Shown: positions 1 to 12,085 of the stretch, one piece after another | Layout: every line of letters starts with the position of its first letter | How positions within the stretch are numbered: position 1 is the first letter of the stretch | Origin: Coix lacryma-jobi var. lacryma-jobi | Taxonomy: Eukaryota > Streptophyta > Magnoliopsida > Poales > Poaceae | Assembly: GCA_009763385.1 (NCBI GenBank) | Contig: CM019831.1 | Coordinates: forward strand, 89,935,845-89,999,844 | Direction of reading: 5' to 3' | Length of the DNA stretch: 64,000 bases | Position numbers and translations under genes: made by a program | The notes under the pieces: model-generated | The model's input: the letters and a program-made list of their open reading frames with translations, nothing else | Databases searched by the model: none | Told to the model about the DNA's origin: nothing

Positions 1-329
1 TCCAAGCATGTCTTTTTCATGTATGTGCGTTCGGCAACCAACTGCTTATGTATGTCTATATTTAGAGTTAGCCGAATGACCTTTAAACCTGTTGGCAGAC
101 AGCTTCTATAGCTGTATGCCGTCATGAATGGCTTCAGAGCCGTAAATATGGAACTGTCTGGTCTCACCCGGCATGTTCCAGTTTTATTCTCACAGTTTTA
201 TCCCTTGTTGGTTTTCAGGTCAAACCGACTGGCACGTCTCCGGATTTTAAACCGTCCGGGCACCCGATTTAAGTCACGCTTTCCGGCTTGCTGTGTGCGA
301 GGCGCAGTGTACCATATTTTGCGTCAACA
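1..329 (+). repeat. LARD-1 5' LTR, terminal 329 bases
   Basis: Aligned to 4806-5134 by eye, the two LTR ends differ at seven sites, all transitions (about 2%). The LTR ends in CA at 329 and is followed within a few bases by TGGCACGCCTGGTGGGAC. That stretch starts TGG as a primer-binding site should and resembles the start of grass Tat-type Gypsy internal regions. I did not assign the tRNA. Confidence 0.85.
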
Positions 330-3300
330 CACTTTTTGGCACGCCTGGTGGGACCACAATTGTTTGATCAGGAGTCAGATGTCTATTTGCTTATATTTCA
401 TCAACAAGGATCGGCCAAGAAAAGTCACAACAATATTCTACACTTAGCCGATGATCTTCCAATATAAGATTATGATGATATTTTTCTTATTGACATCGGT
501 TTCAAGACATCAAGTTGATCTCCTAATTGGAAGCCTAGAAACTGGAACGCTGAACAACAGCTGCGCCGTAAATGGGCTTATTAAAATACTAAGGGTCCCT
601 GACTGAAAGAACTACAGGCTGTTATGCCATCACCGACATATATCATCCAACAACTTTCCAGTATGTCCAGAGAATTCTAAATAACTCAGCATGACATGAC
701 GTGTTTTCCTACTTTACTCGTCAAGGAAAACAAAGGTCAAAATAAGCACCAAAACTACAGTCTACATGAATCGGTTATTTGAATCGGCTATTCAAGATAG
801 TCACAAGCAGATCACATACATGTGTGGAATTGGATGAGATGGTTCTGGTGGTTACTTTGTCTATGCACAAGCGATTGAAAGGAAAAGACAATTCGGGACA
901 TCAGCTTTGGATAAGAAAACAGCCGGTGGTGAACCTTGTGTATACAATGTGCCATTTGTCAGCTACCTATGGTACACATATTGTTGTTGTGAAAATTTAG
1001 AGGATTTAAATTCAGGATGTACTGTTGAAGCTGGAAGGGATAGTAGTACCCGCTAGATGATATGCAATTGAAGTCGATAAATACACGAAGACAAGCCAAT
1101 ATTGCTAGTTGAAAGTATATTGGCTATATTGAAAATATATAGTTACATCGAGTTGATCAGTAAGTCAATTAAATGCATCGGCTTTTGAAAGTATCAGACT
1201 TATAATAATAGCCGATGTGGGCAAGGTCAAAGTTCCCGGACAATATTCAATATAGAAATTATTAAGGAGCTAAGAGGTCACAAGTTACAGTATCTGTGTA
1301 CTGTAAGAATCTAAGCATACCATGAACATGATGCTAATCGGCTACATAGAGCCGATAATGTTGCAGTCCCACTTCTACGTACATACATGCAAGATTAATC
1401 TACTGGGATTTTGAGCATTGTACTTTTATATGGCTGCATGTTTGGTAATGGTGTTGCTTATTACATGGAGATTGGCAATTCTAAAGCTGAAATCGGCTAT
1501 CAACCTTGAGGATCAAAGCACTAGACCCTCTCCTCAATGCATGCATATTGTTGTTGGAAAACAATCAGCCGATCTTTATGTGTGGCTTTTTTGAGTTACC
1601 ACTCGCCGATCATGTGCAAGTGTTTTAGAAAGCTACCAGTCGATACATGGAATTCTAGATGCAGCAGCCGATAAGCACACTGATGAAAATGTCATTATAC
1701 ACATATTCCAAGAAGAACACTTATCGGCTTGGAGCGGAAGAGTGTACACGCAGATATGAAGAACTGATGAGAAGAAAAAACATAAGGTGAACATGGTCAA
1801 ATTCCTACATCAACTACACTCGGGGGGGGGGGGGCTGAGCCTCATCGTGCACGCATCCATGCACCGCCGAGCTCGTATTCGTCCTCTACGGCACACTCAG
1901 CTTCATCAAAAATGACGTTCTTCGAAGCTACCGTGAGTTACCTGATAGCATGCTCACCTAAAGCATTCCAGTTCCTCAACAAGAAGGAAGTCAAAGGCAT
2001 ACTAAGCAAAACCCGATAAGACAGAACCTTTGGCTCCTATTAATATAACTTTACCTTTCCCTGAGTAACACAAAGCTCAATCTAGTGATAAGGTTACGAA
2101 AGGCTACATCAGAGGCACAAAGGACGTTAACAACCGGACGGCCGATAGAAGACCATCGGCTAAAACGTTTTCAGCACACTTCATATTGAAAGAGATACTT
2201 TTGCTGATGGCCTTGAATAAGGTGGTGCCAACAAGACACATGCAACGGTGACAAGTTCACTTATAGTCAGAACAGCTACAAGATCTGAAGCAGCCAGTCA
2301 TTTGCAGAAGAAGGATTGGCGTTTATGATTCGCTTCAAATATTTTCAACCCGTATTCGGCGAAGACGTCTCGGATGAGAGAAAAGAGGACACTAGTGAAT
2401 CATCGATTACGCTGCTGTGACTACGTGTCAGGGGGCCTGAGATCAACACGCACACATCGTACAGCATCGAGCGATCCATCGTTAAGAAGGACAAGACGAA
2501 TGGCTGCTTCATCTTCAACGGTGGTTTGTGTAATTTTACCCTCGCTTTTCTAATAGTTTCAGAGCTTAAAATTAAAATCATTAAAAAGCGAAACCTCTCA
2601 TGTTGCGTCTCCGCACTAAAAAAATTCACTCTATGAATATGTGATATAAATATTTTGGGTTATCCATTGTAGAAATGATAAATAGATGCTCTATTTTATG
2701 TTTGACCTGTGTCTGGTTTATAGCTTTGATTTCTTTAAGATTTGGGTGTAGTGGTTATTATATTTATCTTGAAGTCTTTGAAATTTGTGGGTTGCATAGA
2801 ATTTAAACTTTGTCTGAAAGTAGTTGTGGGATATGAATAGAGGTAGAATTTGCTATGACATTATTCTGAGACATACTTGAAATTCAGAGATTTAATGAAA
2901 TAATAAAATTTACTTAATGTCATATTGAGCACTGTCAAATCATTGTGACTGATCAAGATTCACGTACACGTTATAAACTAATAAGTGTTTTGCATGTGCA
3001 TTTTCTCTTTGATTAAAAATATGAGGCTATTTTATAAATCTCAGAAATAAAAACGATGGACATGTGTCCGCCAGAACTGAGAAAGAAAAAAGGTCAAGTG
3101 ACCGCCCAAATAAAAATATGAAAAAGAAAAGGTCAAGTGACCGCCAAATAAAATAAAAGATGGTTGAAGGCCCAGTAGCCTCATAATTTTAAAACGGTAG
3201 GGAGAATGACATATGCAAAAGAAAAAGTAATAAAAATATTCACTTGCACTTCTTGATCTAGGTTTATGGCTTGTATCTCCTTATGGTCGAGTCTTTGACT

Positions 3301-3773
3301 TTGCAATATTATGTGATACGATTTTATATAAAGATAATGATAAAAACTCCGGATGAAAAGTGATCAAGGGGTAAAAGATAAGCATTTCTGTAGCTATTCT
3401 GTTTTGCAATCGCCTGAGGACTCAGTGAGAACTAAAGCCCCATAATTAAATAGACGGATGGATGCGTAAGGTACTATTTTATTCAAGTTTAAAAGAAATC
3501 TTGGTTATAAAATATGATACTTTTGAGATGTGGTCGGCATTGCAGCATCTTCTGATCAATAAAATGGAAGAACTATAATATTTATACACATATGCATTTG
3601 TAACTAACTTGTTTCCACATGTATTGGAGAATTATTGTTTTACGGGCAAAATTGTGGAAACATGGTAAGAAAATATTATTGCTATCAGTAGATTTCTTGG
3701 CTTTTTCAAGAAGACCAACAGAGATCAAATAGTTCGAAGCATGACAATTCATACTCCGAACTAGGGAGGCCTG
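330..3773 (+). mobile_element. LARD-1 internal region, non-coding
   Basis: This 3.4-kb stretch contains only short open frames on either strand, none of which I recognise. It is AT-rich and includes a run of 13 G (1822-1834). The hexamer GCCGAT or its complement occurs 13 times between about 447 and 2165. The bases just before 3774 (ACTAGGGAGGCC) are the best candidate for the polypurine tract. No protease, reverse transcriptase or integrase motif was found. Confidence 0.7.
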
Positions 3774-5134
3774 TGTTAACACTGGATTTTGGTCAACATT
3801 GACAAGATGACAGGTGGGCCCGCATACAGCGAGAAAGGCATTCAGCAAATGTGTGAACGGTCGGTTAAACCTCGGTGATTCGACAGACGCCCATGCGGTC
3901 GGCTATCTCAAAAGGCGGTGATTCCATTCGAGAAATAAAGGATGGCAAGTGAAGCCGATTCAAAGAATAAAGTCGTAATAACAAAAGGACTCCGAAGAGA
4001 ATTAGATCTAGGAGTCGTAGTTTCCAAGTTTTGTTTAGTATTTTTTATAAGTCGTAGTCTTTTGGGACTCGTGTTCTGCCTAGGGTATAAATATAAACCC
4101 CCGGCCATTGTAAAGAGATCTGTTCACAACCATATCAATACAAACCGGCCTCGTGCCACCTTCGAGTCCTTAGTCATATCGTCGAGTTCTTCGAGAGGAA
4201 TCATCGATCCGTCGACCTCTGTAAGTTCCGGCAACCTTGTTATCATGTCTAGTATCATGCGGTGGATTTAGATATGATGCAAGTAGTCTTGTTTGTTTCC
4301 AAAGGTCGTGCGGCGGATCTTTGTCAATGATCAAGAAGGCTTTGCTTATGCTTTGCTTATGGGTAAATACCATGCGGCAGGCGTTTAAACATATGTTTAG
4401 CAAAAGCGAGATAGTTATCGGCTCTATTAGATTTGGCAGATCTAATAGATTCATTAAGTTATCACGTGTTATATGTTTTAATTAATTCTGTAACACACTT
4501 TTTTGCCCAATCTAGATTGACCTTTGTTCGGCCCTGCTTTACAAGTTTATTTATCCCTTTCAATAATTGTGGTTCTTCATTGCATGATTATGATGGCCGA
4601 ATTAATTTCTAGTCTAGATTGTTACATGTTGTGGGTTCATGCATATCAATCATGTTCAAGTTTAGATAAAACTAGGTATCGTGCGGCAGATGCAGGTTTT
4701 AGATTGGTTTGATCATGTTTGTTTGTATGTTCCATCCTCATGGACCCCAACTCGGCTAGCTTGCCGAGCTTGGTTACACGTCAATTCATAATTTATCTTT
4801 ATTCGTCCAAGCATGTCTTTTTCATGTATGTGCGTTCGGCAACCAACTGCTTATGTATGTCTATATTTAGAGTTAGCCGAATGACCTTTAAACCTGTTGG
4901 CAGACAGCTTCTATAGCTGTATGCCGTCATGAATGGCTTCAAAGCTGTAAATATGGAACTGTCTGGTCTCACCCGGCATGTTCCAGTTTTATTCTCACAG
5001 TTTTATCCCTTATTGGTTTTCAGGTCAAACCGACTGGCACGTCTCCGGATTTCAAACCGTCTGGGCACCCGATTTAAGTCACGCTTTTCGGCTTGCTGTG
5101 TGCGAGGCGCAGTGTACCACATTTTGCGTCAACA
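3774..5134 (+). repeat. LARD-1 3' LTR
   Basis: The left boundary TGTTAACAC was chosen because it is nearly the reverse complement of the right end GCGTCAACA and follows a purine-rich stretch; TG at 3772 is an alternative. Length is 1361 bases. A TATA box lies about 310 bases in, as expected for a U3 promoter. The right edge is exact: the CopiaA reverse transcriptase frame is lost at 5134/5135. Confidence 0.8.
4086..4097 (+). promoter_or_regulatory. LARD-1 LTR TATA box
   Basis: TATAAATATAAA, followed by a C-rich stretch and a short AT-rich leader, fits a plant LTR core promoter reading to the right. It would start transcription near 4120. In the missing 5' LTR the same box would drive the genomic RNA. 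Confidence 0.6.
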
Positions 5135-5470
5135 CTAAGCCTTCAACTTGAGAGAACCCCTTTGCTACTAGCCTTGCCTTGTTTCTAACAACCTTGTCTT
5201 GATCATCTTGCTTGTTTCTAAACACCCATTTTGTTCCAATGACTCTTGCGCCTTTAGGTTGCACTTTAAGGGTCCAAATTTGATTGCGGGTGAAGTTGTT
5301 CAATTCTTCATGCATAGCATTCACCCAATCCGGATCACTTAGAACTTCATCTACAATGGTAGGCTCAACAAGAGAAACAAAGGAGTGATGTTCCATAAAT
5401 AAAGCAAGTTTTTGACATCGAGTCATTACACCCCTTGTTGGACTCCCTATGATGAGGTCTTGAGGATGAG
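5135..5470 (-). pseudogene. CopiaA reverse transcriptase, N-terminal fragment
   Basis: The frame reads VLSDPDWVNAMHEELNNF, then GTKWVFRNKQ and NKARLVAKGFSQ, the conserved start of the Copia reverse transcriptase domain. It ends abruptly at the LARD-1 LTR boundary, so the YVDD box and RNase H are not in the window. A stop at 5472-5474 separates it from the integrase frame upstream. Confidence 0.85.
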
Positions 5471-5471
5471 C

Positions 5472-6625
5472 TTATAGTACAGGAGTAGTCCTTCGATCAA
5501 CCACTTGAGGGGCCGCTTGTGGAGCATCAACATCTTGAGCTCGTACTACCATTTGATCATGGGAGACATGAGTATCTTCATTTGGATCTCTCCCATCTTT
5601 ATCATCATCTTGTGGTACATTTGATAAGGATGGCTTGTCAATGACTTGCACATCATCATCATCATCATCTTTAGGCTTGATGGCTCCCACCGGCATGTTC
5701 TTCATTGCTTCCCTTAATGGTTCATCACCTACATCATCAAGATTCTCATGCTCTCCTTGAGAGCCATTAGATTCATCGAATTCCACATCATATGTTTCTT
5801 CTACCATCCCGGTGGCATGGTTGAATACTCGATATGCTTTGGACTTCAATGAGTAACCAACAAGAAAACCAATATCACATTGGCGTTGAAACTTCCCTAG
5901 GTGTTGGTGCTTCTTGTAGATGTAGCATTTGCACCCAAACACCCTAAAGAAGGATACATTTGGCTTCTTGTTGTTGAGTAGCTCATAGGGGGTCTTGCCA
6001 AGGAGACGATGGGGGAACAATCGATTGGATGCATAGCACGCGGTGTTGATTGCTTCCGCCCAAAATCTTTCCGGTGTAGAGTACTCATCTAGCATAGTTC
6101 TTGCTAGGGTGATTAGTGTCCGGTTCTTCCTCTCAACTACCCCATTTTGTTGTGGTGTATAGGTTGCAGAGACTTCATGCTTGATCCCAACTTCATCACA
6201 ATATTGCTCAATGTGGGTGTTGTCAAATTCTCCCCCATTATCACTTCTTATTTTCTTGATCTTCAAGTAAAATTCATTTTGGGATCTCTTGGCAAACTTC
6301 TTGAATGAAGGGGTTGCTTCGGATTTATCATGAAGAAAGAATACCCAAGTGTATCTAGAGTAATCATCAACAATCACTAGGCAATAGAGATTTCCACCCA
6401 AGCTAGCATATGTTGTTGGCCCAAATAGATCCATGTGAAGTAGCTCTAACTCTCCTGATGTTGAGACAAAGGCTTTGGTTGGATGAGTGTTTGCAACTTG
6501 TTTGTCGGCTTGACATGCACTACACAATTTGTCCTTTCCAAACTTGACATCCTTCAAGCCCCTAACCAAATCCTTCTTCAATAGCTTGTTGAGAGTGTTC
6601 ATTCCAACATATGCCAATCTTCTAT
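5472..6625 (-). pseudogene. CopiaA integrase with C-terminal linker
   Basis: From right to left the frame holds the end of the pre-integrase domain (RRLAYVGMNTLNKL...CSACQADKQ) and then the integrase core. The core starts at HMDLFGPT, has the second Asp in IRSDNGGEF and the Glu in NGVVERKNRTL, so all three catalytic residues of an rve domain are present. The C-terminal part has FRVFGCKCYIY and a run of Asp typical of the Copia linker before RT. The upstream half of the pre-integrase domain lies beyond GypsyH at 15239. TCTAT at 6621-6625 is the GypsyH target duplication. Confidence 0.9.
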
Positions 6626-9609
6626 TGTCACACCCTGAAATTTGCATTTCTTGAATTAGAGTTAAAATGATTTCTTTATGAATTTTTGTTCTCCTAAAAT
6701 TTAGGTAAATAAAAACTTTCTCTAAATTAAAATTTATCCTAGGGTTTAGAAACATGTTTGTGCATTCATGTTGGTGCATTTGAGTTTTTGTATGGTGTGG
6801 TCTTGGCTAAAATTTAAATTAAGTTCAAAATGGTTTGGAAACAATTTAAAAATGAATTTCCTAGAAAGGGATTTTGAAAATAAAGACTTTTTGTTTTTCA
6901 AAAAAAGTTTGGAAAAATTTTAAGTTCCGAAAACTTTCTTTTTTCTCAAAGATCCAAATCAAAGTTCAAAGGAATTCAATTTTGGTTTTGAAATGTTTTG
7001 AAAAGGTTTTGAAATAAAAGAAAAAGGCAAAACTCTTCTCTCCCTCTCTCCTTTCGGTTTTGGCCCGAAGGCCCAGCTCCCTCCCTCACCCTCACTCCTT
7101 TCGGCCTGCTCCCACTCATCCCTTTTCTTCCTTTCCGCCGGCCCAATGCGCAGGCCAATGGCCCAGTTCGGCATCAGCCTTCCCCTCCCACTCCTGCCCT
7201 TTCTTCCTCCTTGCGCGGCCCGCATTGAGCGCCAGGCCCAGTCCCACCACCGCAGTGGCCCTGGTGCCCCACTCCCCCTCTTCGTCCCTTTTTCACCCCG
7301 ACCAGCGCCAGCCAGTCGGCCCAAGTCCCGCGGCCCGCTCGCAAGACTGCGTTCCCCCCTCTATTTCACTGACGGGTGGGCCCCGCATCCAGTGTCGCTG
7401 ACGCATTGACCCCACGTGTCAGTCGGTGTCTTCCTCCCCCGATCATGACTGCCATGGACTCTGCTCCGACTGCGTAGCTCCGATGCTACCCAAATCCATC
7501 CTGGCCCCGAACTCCGAACTATAAAAGTCGAACTCCTTTGTGCCGCTCTCATCTAAACCCTTGCGCCACCTCCTCTTGCCCCAGCTGCTGCGCTCAAGCT
7601 CCAAGCGCCGGACCCGAAACCCTAACTACCGCCGCCACCTTCGATCTCCACTCCGGTGGCCTCTCCATCGCTGTGGACCTCGGTTGAATTTCGTCGGGAG
7701 GTAAGAATGGCGCAGATTCCACGCCCGTGCTCTCTATCTCATTGTGCCGCTTGGATGAGCTAGCCGGAGCAATCCGCCCGCCAAGACCCGCTTTCCGCCG
7801 CTCCTGTTCATTCTTTGTTCTAACCAGAGCCCTAGATGAGTTCGCAAGCTCTTCCTCTGTCCCCCTGTGTTCCTGGTTCGGTCGATTGAGGCCAAAATCG
7901 CCGTTCCAGCAAGATTCCGGCGAGGTGCTCGCCATCGGCCATGGCACCGCCGTGACTTCCCTCTATTTCGGCGACAAATTCCCCACTCCTCCCTTCCATC
8001 TAATCGCGTCCATCCATCTCCGATCTGACGGCCATCAGAGGCCGGTACCCCTTCGCATGGCATTTTATCAAAAGAGCCCCTCACGTTGTTTGGAACCAAC
8101 CCGCAATCCTCTCGGCACTGCTCATTGAGTCTTGGGAAAACGTTCACCCAAGCCCCTATGTTTTCTCTTTATCAAGGCGTAGTCGTGCCGAAACTCAGTT
8201 TTCGTTTTATTTATTTAAATCTGCAAATTCGAGTTTGATTTATTTACAAAATTGCCACTGATTTCAAAAGCTTATAACTTCTCCGTTTTAACTCCGATTT
8301 GATCCGTTCAACTTGCGTTAGATTCGTTTCAAAAAGTTCTTTCCAACTAAATAACTTAAACTATTGTTTTCTATGATTAAAATTTGAGTTACAACTAATC
8401 TAGTAATTAGTGTCTTTAATCTTGTTTAGTTCATATCTTTTCCGTTATAGCTCTGTTTAGCGTGATCTTCGCGTCTGTGTGTTCAAAACTCTTTATATTG
8501 TTTTATTTACTGTTGGTGTACTGTTCTAATCATAGGCTATGTTTGCTTTGCATGACTGCTATTGGATGCTTGTGTGGTGTTCTGTGATCGTATGTCCAGA
8601 CGGTGAGTTTTACGTTGGTGATCAAGAAGAAGAAGTCTGTGATCCAGAGATCGTGATCAAGAGTTAACCTTTGGAAATCTACAAGTCAACAGAAGAAGGA
8701 TATCGAGTTAAGGCAAGTATAGCAATCGAGTTTTGTTTTCGCAATCATGATCATGTTACTTAATTAATGTATGCAACGAATGATAAAAATGACTTATTAG
8801 CGACTTATGAAATTATCTGTACGAGCACCTTCGAGATTTACAGTGCAACTGATGGGGGTTATATGGCTCTGGCTTTAGCTCAGTATGAGGACCTTTTCTA
8901 GCTTGTTAGAGGTTACCCTTGTGGCGCAAATGGGGGATAGCAGACTGGGGATCCCTGCGACTGGTTGAATCACCCAGACTGACTAATGAAACCTAGCGGC
9001 CCTAACTTGTTAGGCGAACCTTTGAAAAGCTTCATCGTGAACCCTGCCGACTTTCCTTGGAAGTGAGTTAAGAGGCTGATCACCTCGGGCGAAAGGGCAA
9101 TTCACATCTCACAGGGAATGTGTACACCTTTGCGCAAAGTTTATTAAACTGATATATCAGCCTTGCTCAAGGACACGAGCGGCCTTGAAGACTTTTACAT
9201 TTATGACTTTTGTTGGTTAACATGTTCATTATTTACTGTTCTATGCTATTCATTATTTATGTTACTTTGATCATGAAATTTGGGATCTATATCACTTGTT
9301 GCTATACTTGTGGAGTTCAACATGGACTCACTCTTGCTTTTCCCCACACCTCAGAGAGTCAAGCTTTGGAGAAGTTTAGGCTTGTGGTCAACCAGTCAGT
9401 TGTTCCCTGTGAAGTTGGTGTCTCCATCTGAAGATCAGAGTGTCTTTCCGCTGTCTGCTCCTTAAGGTTATGTTCTTTGTTATATATACGTTATGTATTT
9501 GAGCATTGTTTTTTGATATTACCCTTTATTTGTGGCTATATGTGAGATTTGACTTTCTGGGCTCACATATGGTGTATACCTGGTTTTGTTCTTAAAACCA
9601 GGTGTGACA
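6626..9609 (+). repeat. GypsyH 5' LTR
   Basis: A 2984-base LTR with TG...CA ends. It contains a GC-rich segment (about 7050-8130) in which several long chance frames appear on both strands. A TATA box sits at 7520-7527. None of the frames resembles a known protein, and the 3' LTR does not preserve all of them. Confidence 0.92.
7520..7527 (+). promoter_or_regulatory. GypsyH 5' LTR TATA box
   Basis: TATAAAAG lies after a C-rich stretch and is repeated at 13124-13131 in the 3' LTR. It is the likely core promoter of the element, reading toward the internal region. Confidence 0.65.
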
Positions 9610-9612
9610 AAG

Positions 9613-9624
9613 TGGTATCAGAGC
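9613..9624 (+). other. GypsyH primer-binding site (tRNA-Met)
   Basis: TGGTATCAGAGC begins three bases after the LTR end (CA at 9608-9609). It is the complement of the 3' end of plant initiator tRNA-Met, the usual primer for chromovirus-type Gypsy and most Copia elements. Confidence 0.92.
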
Positions 9625-11245
9625 AATACTGACTGTAGGACGCAAGCCTAGTTAGAAATTGTTCGTTTTAAGCTTTTGAAAATTGCTATAGAACCCTTGT
9701 TCTATCCACCTTGGTATTTTCTTCTTTATTGTAGCTTCTACCCTTGTTATTTGTCTCCTCCTTGTTCCTTAATTTTCAAATCTTGTTCTCCCTTTCACTC
9801 CTTGTCTCGATACTCTTTTTAAATCTTCCCTTACCACCTTTTTGTTTTGTCAAAAGTGGAGTTTAGGATCTTTGCCCTTTATATGAAGAGAACGTTAGTA
9901 TCGCAAGTTGAGTCATTGTGTGAAAACTGAAACCTTGTGGTTCAGTTGCTTTGTTATTATGCACATGTTGTTTTGGATCTTTGTAATGAGTGCAATGATT
10001 GTATGGCTTTTCTCACAATCTCATTTAAGTTTAGTTGATAGGCTTAAGGTTCATGCATAGAAGGTTGGGTTTCTGTTTCTTCTGTTCCCTCTATCCTATC
10101 GTTCCGGAGCAGTCTGTCTTTATCAACTTATATCTCTGTTTTTGGATGTTCAAAAATCATGGAACAATTCTGGACACAAGTAGACTTCATGATCTTTCTC
10201 TGAGCATAAGAACCACCCTGATAGCTGTTATGGTTTTGGAGTTATGGAATTCACTAAGGCTGGACGAAAAACTCGAAACTCGCTAGCTCGCTTGACTCGC
10301 TCGTTAATGGCTCGGCTCGAGCTCGACTCGTTTTATAATGAGTCAGCTTGTTTTATAACAAGCTAGCTCGATTTATAACGAGCCAGCTCGAGCTGGCTCG
10401 TGAGCTGCTCGTTAGCTCGTACGAGCTAATTAATTCACAGGTCAACAAACTTAAATTAGCTATTGTAGAATGTCCAGACGTCCAACAATATGGTAAAAAT
10501 TATATTTATTCTCACGTGTTGTTCATATATAGGTATGAAGATATAATCATATAAAGGAAATTATATTTTTACATGTATATATTATTTTTCGTTAAATTTA
10601 CAAGTATTTTGAGAAATTATGTTTTTTATGATCTGGCTCGCGAGCCAAACGAGCCAGCTCAAGCCCTATAACGAGCCGAGCCGAGCTGCTCTTCTAGCTC
10701 GTTAGTATAACGAGCCGAGTCGAGCCAGCTTGCTAACGAGCCGAGCTATAACGAGCCGAGCTGTAACGAGCCGAGCTGGCTTGATATCTAGGCCTAGAAT
10801 TCACAAGTTGATGCATCTGTGCTGTCTGGAATCTGGAATAGTTTCTGTTGTCTGCTATTTTCGGCGACCTTAACTACAAAATCTGGAAAAGTGTTCTACA
10901 TGAAAGTTGTAGAGGATTTCATAAGCTTTCCAGAAAGGTAAACTGCAACTTCATTGGATAAACAGAGCTCGAGTTATGGCTGTTTTATTGCACTGCTGTT
11001 TCAGAATTCTTGTTCTTACCTTTGCATATGAATTTCTCTGAGATATCAGAAGTTGGTTATGGCTGTCAACATGCTGGAAATAATATGCAAGCTACCCTTT
11101 TGTGTTCTCTAGTTGGTCCTTTCTTAAGGGGGGTAGTGCTTTGATCAACAGATGTTGAAGTTGTGAGTTGTCTCTTATGGTACTTCATGAGTATGATCAT
11201 CTATCCTTGCTCATGTTGCTTTTGTGGGTCACTTGATGACAGAAA
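9625..11245 (+). other. GypsyH internal non-coding leader
   Basis: Apart from the MITE at 10255-10796 this stretch holds only short frames that I do not recognise. It occupies the place where gag would normally lie, so gag has been lost or replaced. Confidence 0.6.
10255..10796. mobile_element. hAT-type MITE with GAGCCGAGCT subterminal repeats
   Basis: The 542-bp insert is flanked by the 8-bp direct repeat GAATTCAC (10247-10254 and 10797-10804), the duplication size of hAT elements. Its ends are imperfectly inverted (TAAGGCTGGA against TAGGCCTAGA). Both arms are packed with copies of GAGCCGAGCT/AGCTCGGCTC and ATAACGAGC in both orientations, while the centre (about 10430-10640) is AT-rich. 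It has no coding capacity and needs a transposase from elsewhere. Confidence 0.8.
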
Positions 11246-12085
11246 ATGTGGCACGCCATGAATCAGGATCCCTATATGCCACCTCTCACTGATGATCACG
11301 AGTACAATGAAGCCGAGCACTATCAAAACAACAATGTTGAAGTTCAAGTTGGGAGTGATCCGAGTCAGAATCCACAACAACGAAAGCAAAAAAGGAAAGC
11401 CAAGAAGAAGCTTACTGAAGCAAGTAGAGCACAGCGCAATTATGCCAATGGAAGGTTGAGCAATATGGATATGGATAACATTCAAGGAGCTACAAAAATG
11501 GTTGGTGGTTACATTCAAGTGAGCTCAACACAAGCTTTTGCTCTGTTTGATCCCAGTGCTTCGCACTCTTTCATCTCCGTCGAGTGGTTAGAGATGAACA
11601 AGATGGTGAAGTGTCCAACAAAGAGGCCCTTGATAGTTCATACCCCAGTTGGAGAAATACAGGCAGATCAGATATGCCCGAATGTCAGTCTCGTCATAAA
11701 CAAGGAAAACTTTACCGTAACCTTCATTGTTTTGGAATCACTCAATATTCCTATGGTTCTTGGTAATGGATGGTTGTGTGCGCACAAAGGAGTAATTCAT
11801 GGTACTCAATGCACAATGCTTCTAACTGCACCGTCAGGGAAAAGAATTGAGTATCGCGGTTGTCAACTTCAATCTGAGAAAGTTGATGACTTGTACAAAG
11901 GAGTGCAGACTAAGGATGCTATCGTGGATAATGATGAGCATATAGCTAAGAACACAGATGGGCAAACATCTTCAGTGGAAGTCAATACAACAGACCATCT
12001 GGCAAATGCAGGATATCCAGTCAAGATTCTAGAAACGGTCTGGAGAACTTTTAATGGAAGAATGTTTAAAGTCTGTAAGGTTTAG
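11246..12085 (+). CDS. GypsyH ORF: protease-like domain joined to a chromodomain-like end
   Basis: The 279-residue frame begins with a hydrophilic, Lys-rich segment (residues 1-90) that resembles the tail of a Gypsy gag. A retroviral-type aspartic protease fold follows around FALFDPSASHSFIS (about residues 100-112). Related elements have LFDSGASHSFIS, so the catalytic Asp-Ser/Thr-Gly triplet is here Asp-Pro-Ser and the protease is probably inactive. After about residue 200 the frame goes directly to YPVKILETVWRTFNGR, the start of a Tekay-type chromodomain, without RT, RNase H or integrase. A TAG at 12083-12085 stops it inside the chromodomain; similarity (WSNLSEEEAMW) continues to about 12120. 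The frame is otherwise open. Confidence 0.75.
   Translation: MWHAMNQDPYMPPLTDDHEYNEAEHYQNNNVEVQVGSDPSQNPQQRKQKRKAKKKLTEASRAQRNYANGRLSNMDMDNIQGATKMVGGYIQVSSTQAFALFDPSASHSFISVEWLEMNKMVKCPTKRPLIVHTPVGEIQADQICPNVSLVINKENFTVTFIVLESLNIPMVLGNGWLCAHKGVIHGTQCTMLLTAPSGKRIEYRGCQLQSEKVDDLYKGVQTKDAIVDNDEHIAKNTDGQTSSVEVNTTDHLANAGYPVKILETVWRTFNGRMFKVCKV

Larger units (their letters stand above)
1..5134 (+). mobile_element. LARD-1: non-autonomous LTR retrotransposon, 5' end outside the window
   Basis: Bases 1-329 repeat at 4806-5134 without indels, so they are the end of a 5' LTR and the matching part of a 3' LTR. The LTR runs TGTTAACAC...GCGTCAACA. The element is read on the + strand, because the primer-site region follows the left LTR and the TATA box points right. 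The internal part (330-3773) has no open frame resembling gag or pol, as in large retrotransposon derivatives that depend on another element's proteins. It lies in the reverse transcriptase of CopiaA; CTAAG (5135-5139) is the expected right target duplication, with its partner outside the window. Confidence 0.85.

Noticed and set aside
1822..1834. Run of 13 G as the polypurine tract of LARD-1
   Set aside because: It is almost 2 kb from the 3' LTR start, which is fixed by the inverted ends and the TATA position; the tract should abut 3774.
2345..4485. Small frames (60-110 codons) within LARD-1
   Set aside because: None has recognisable motifs, several overlap on opposite strands, and those at 3942-4485 lie in the LTR promoter region.
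7734..8147. Overlapping frames of about 135 codons on both strands in the GypsyH LTRs (repeated at 13331-13751)
   Set aside because: Present because the LTR is duplicated; both strands are open at once and no domain is recognisable.
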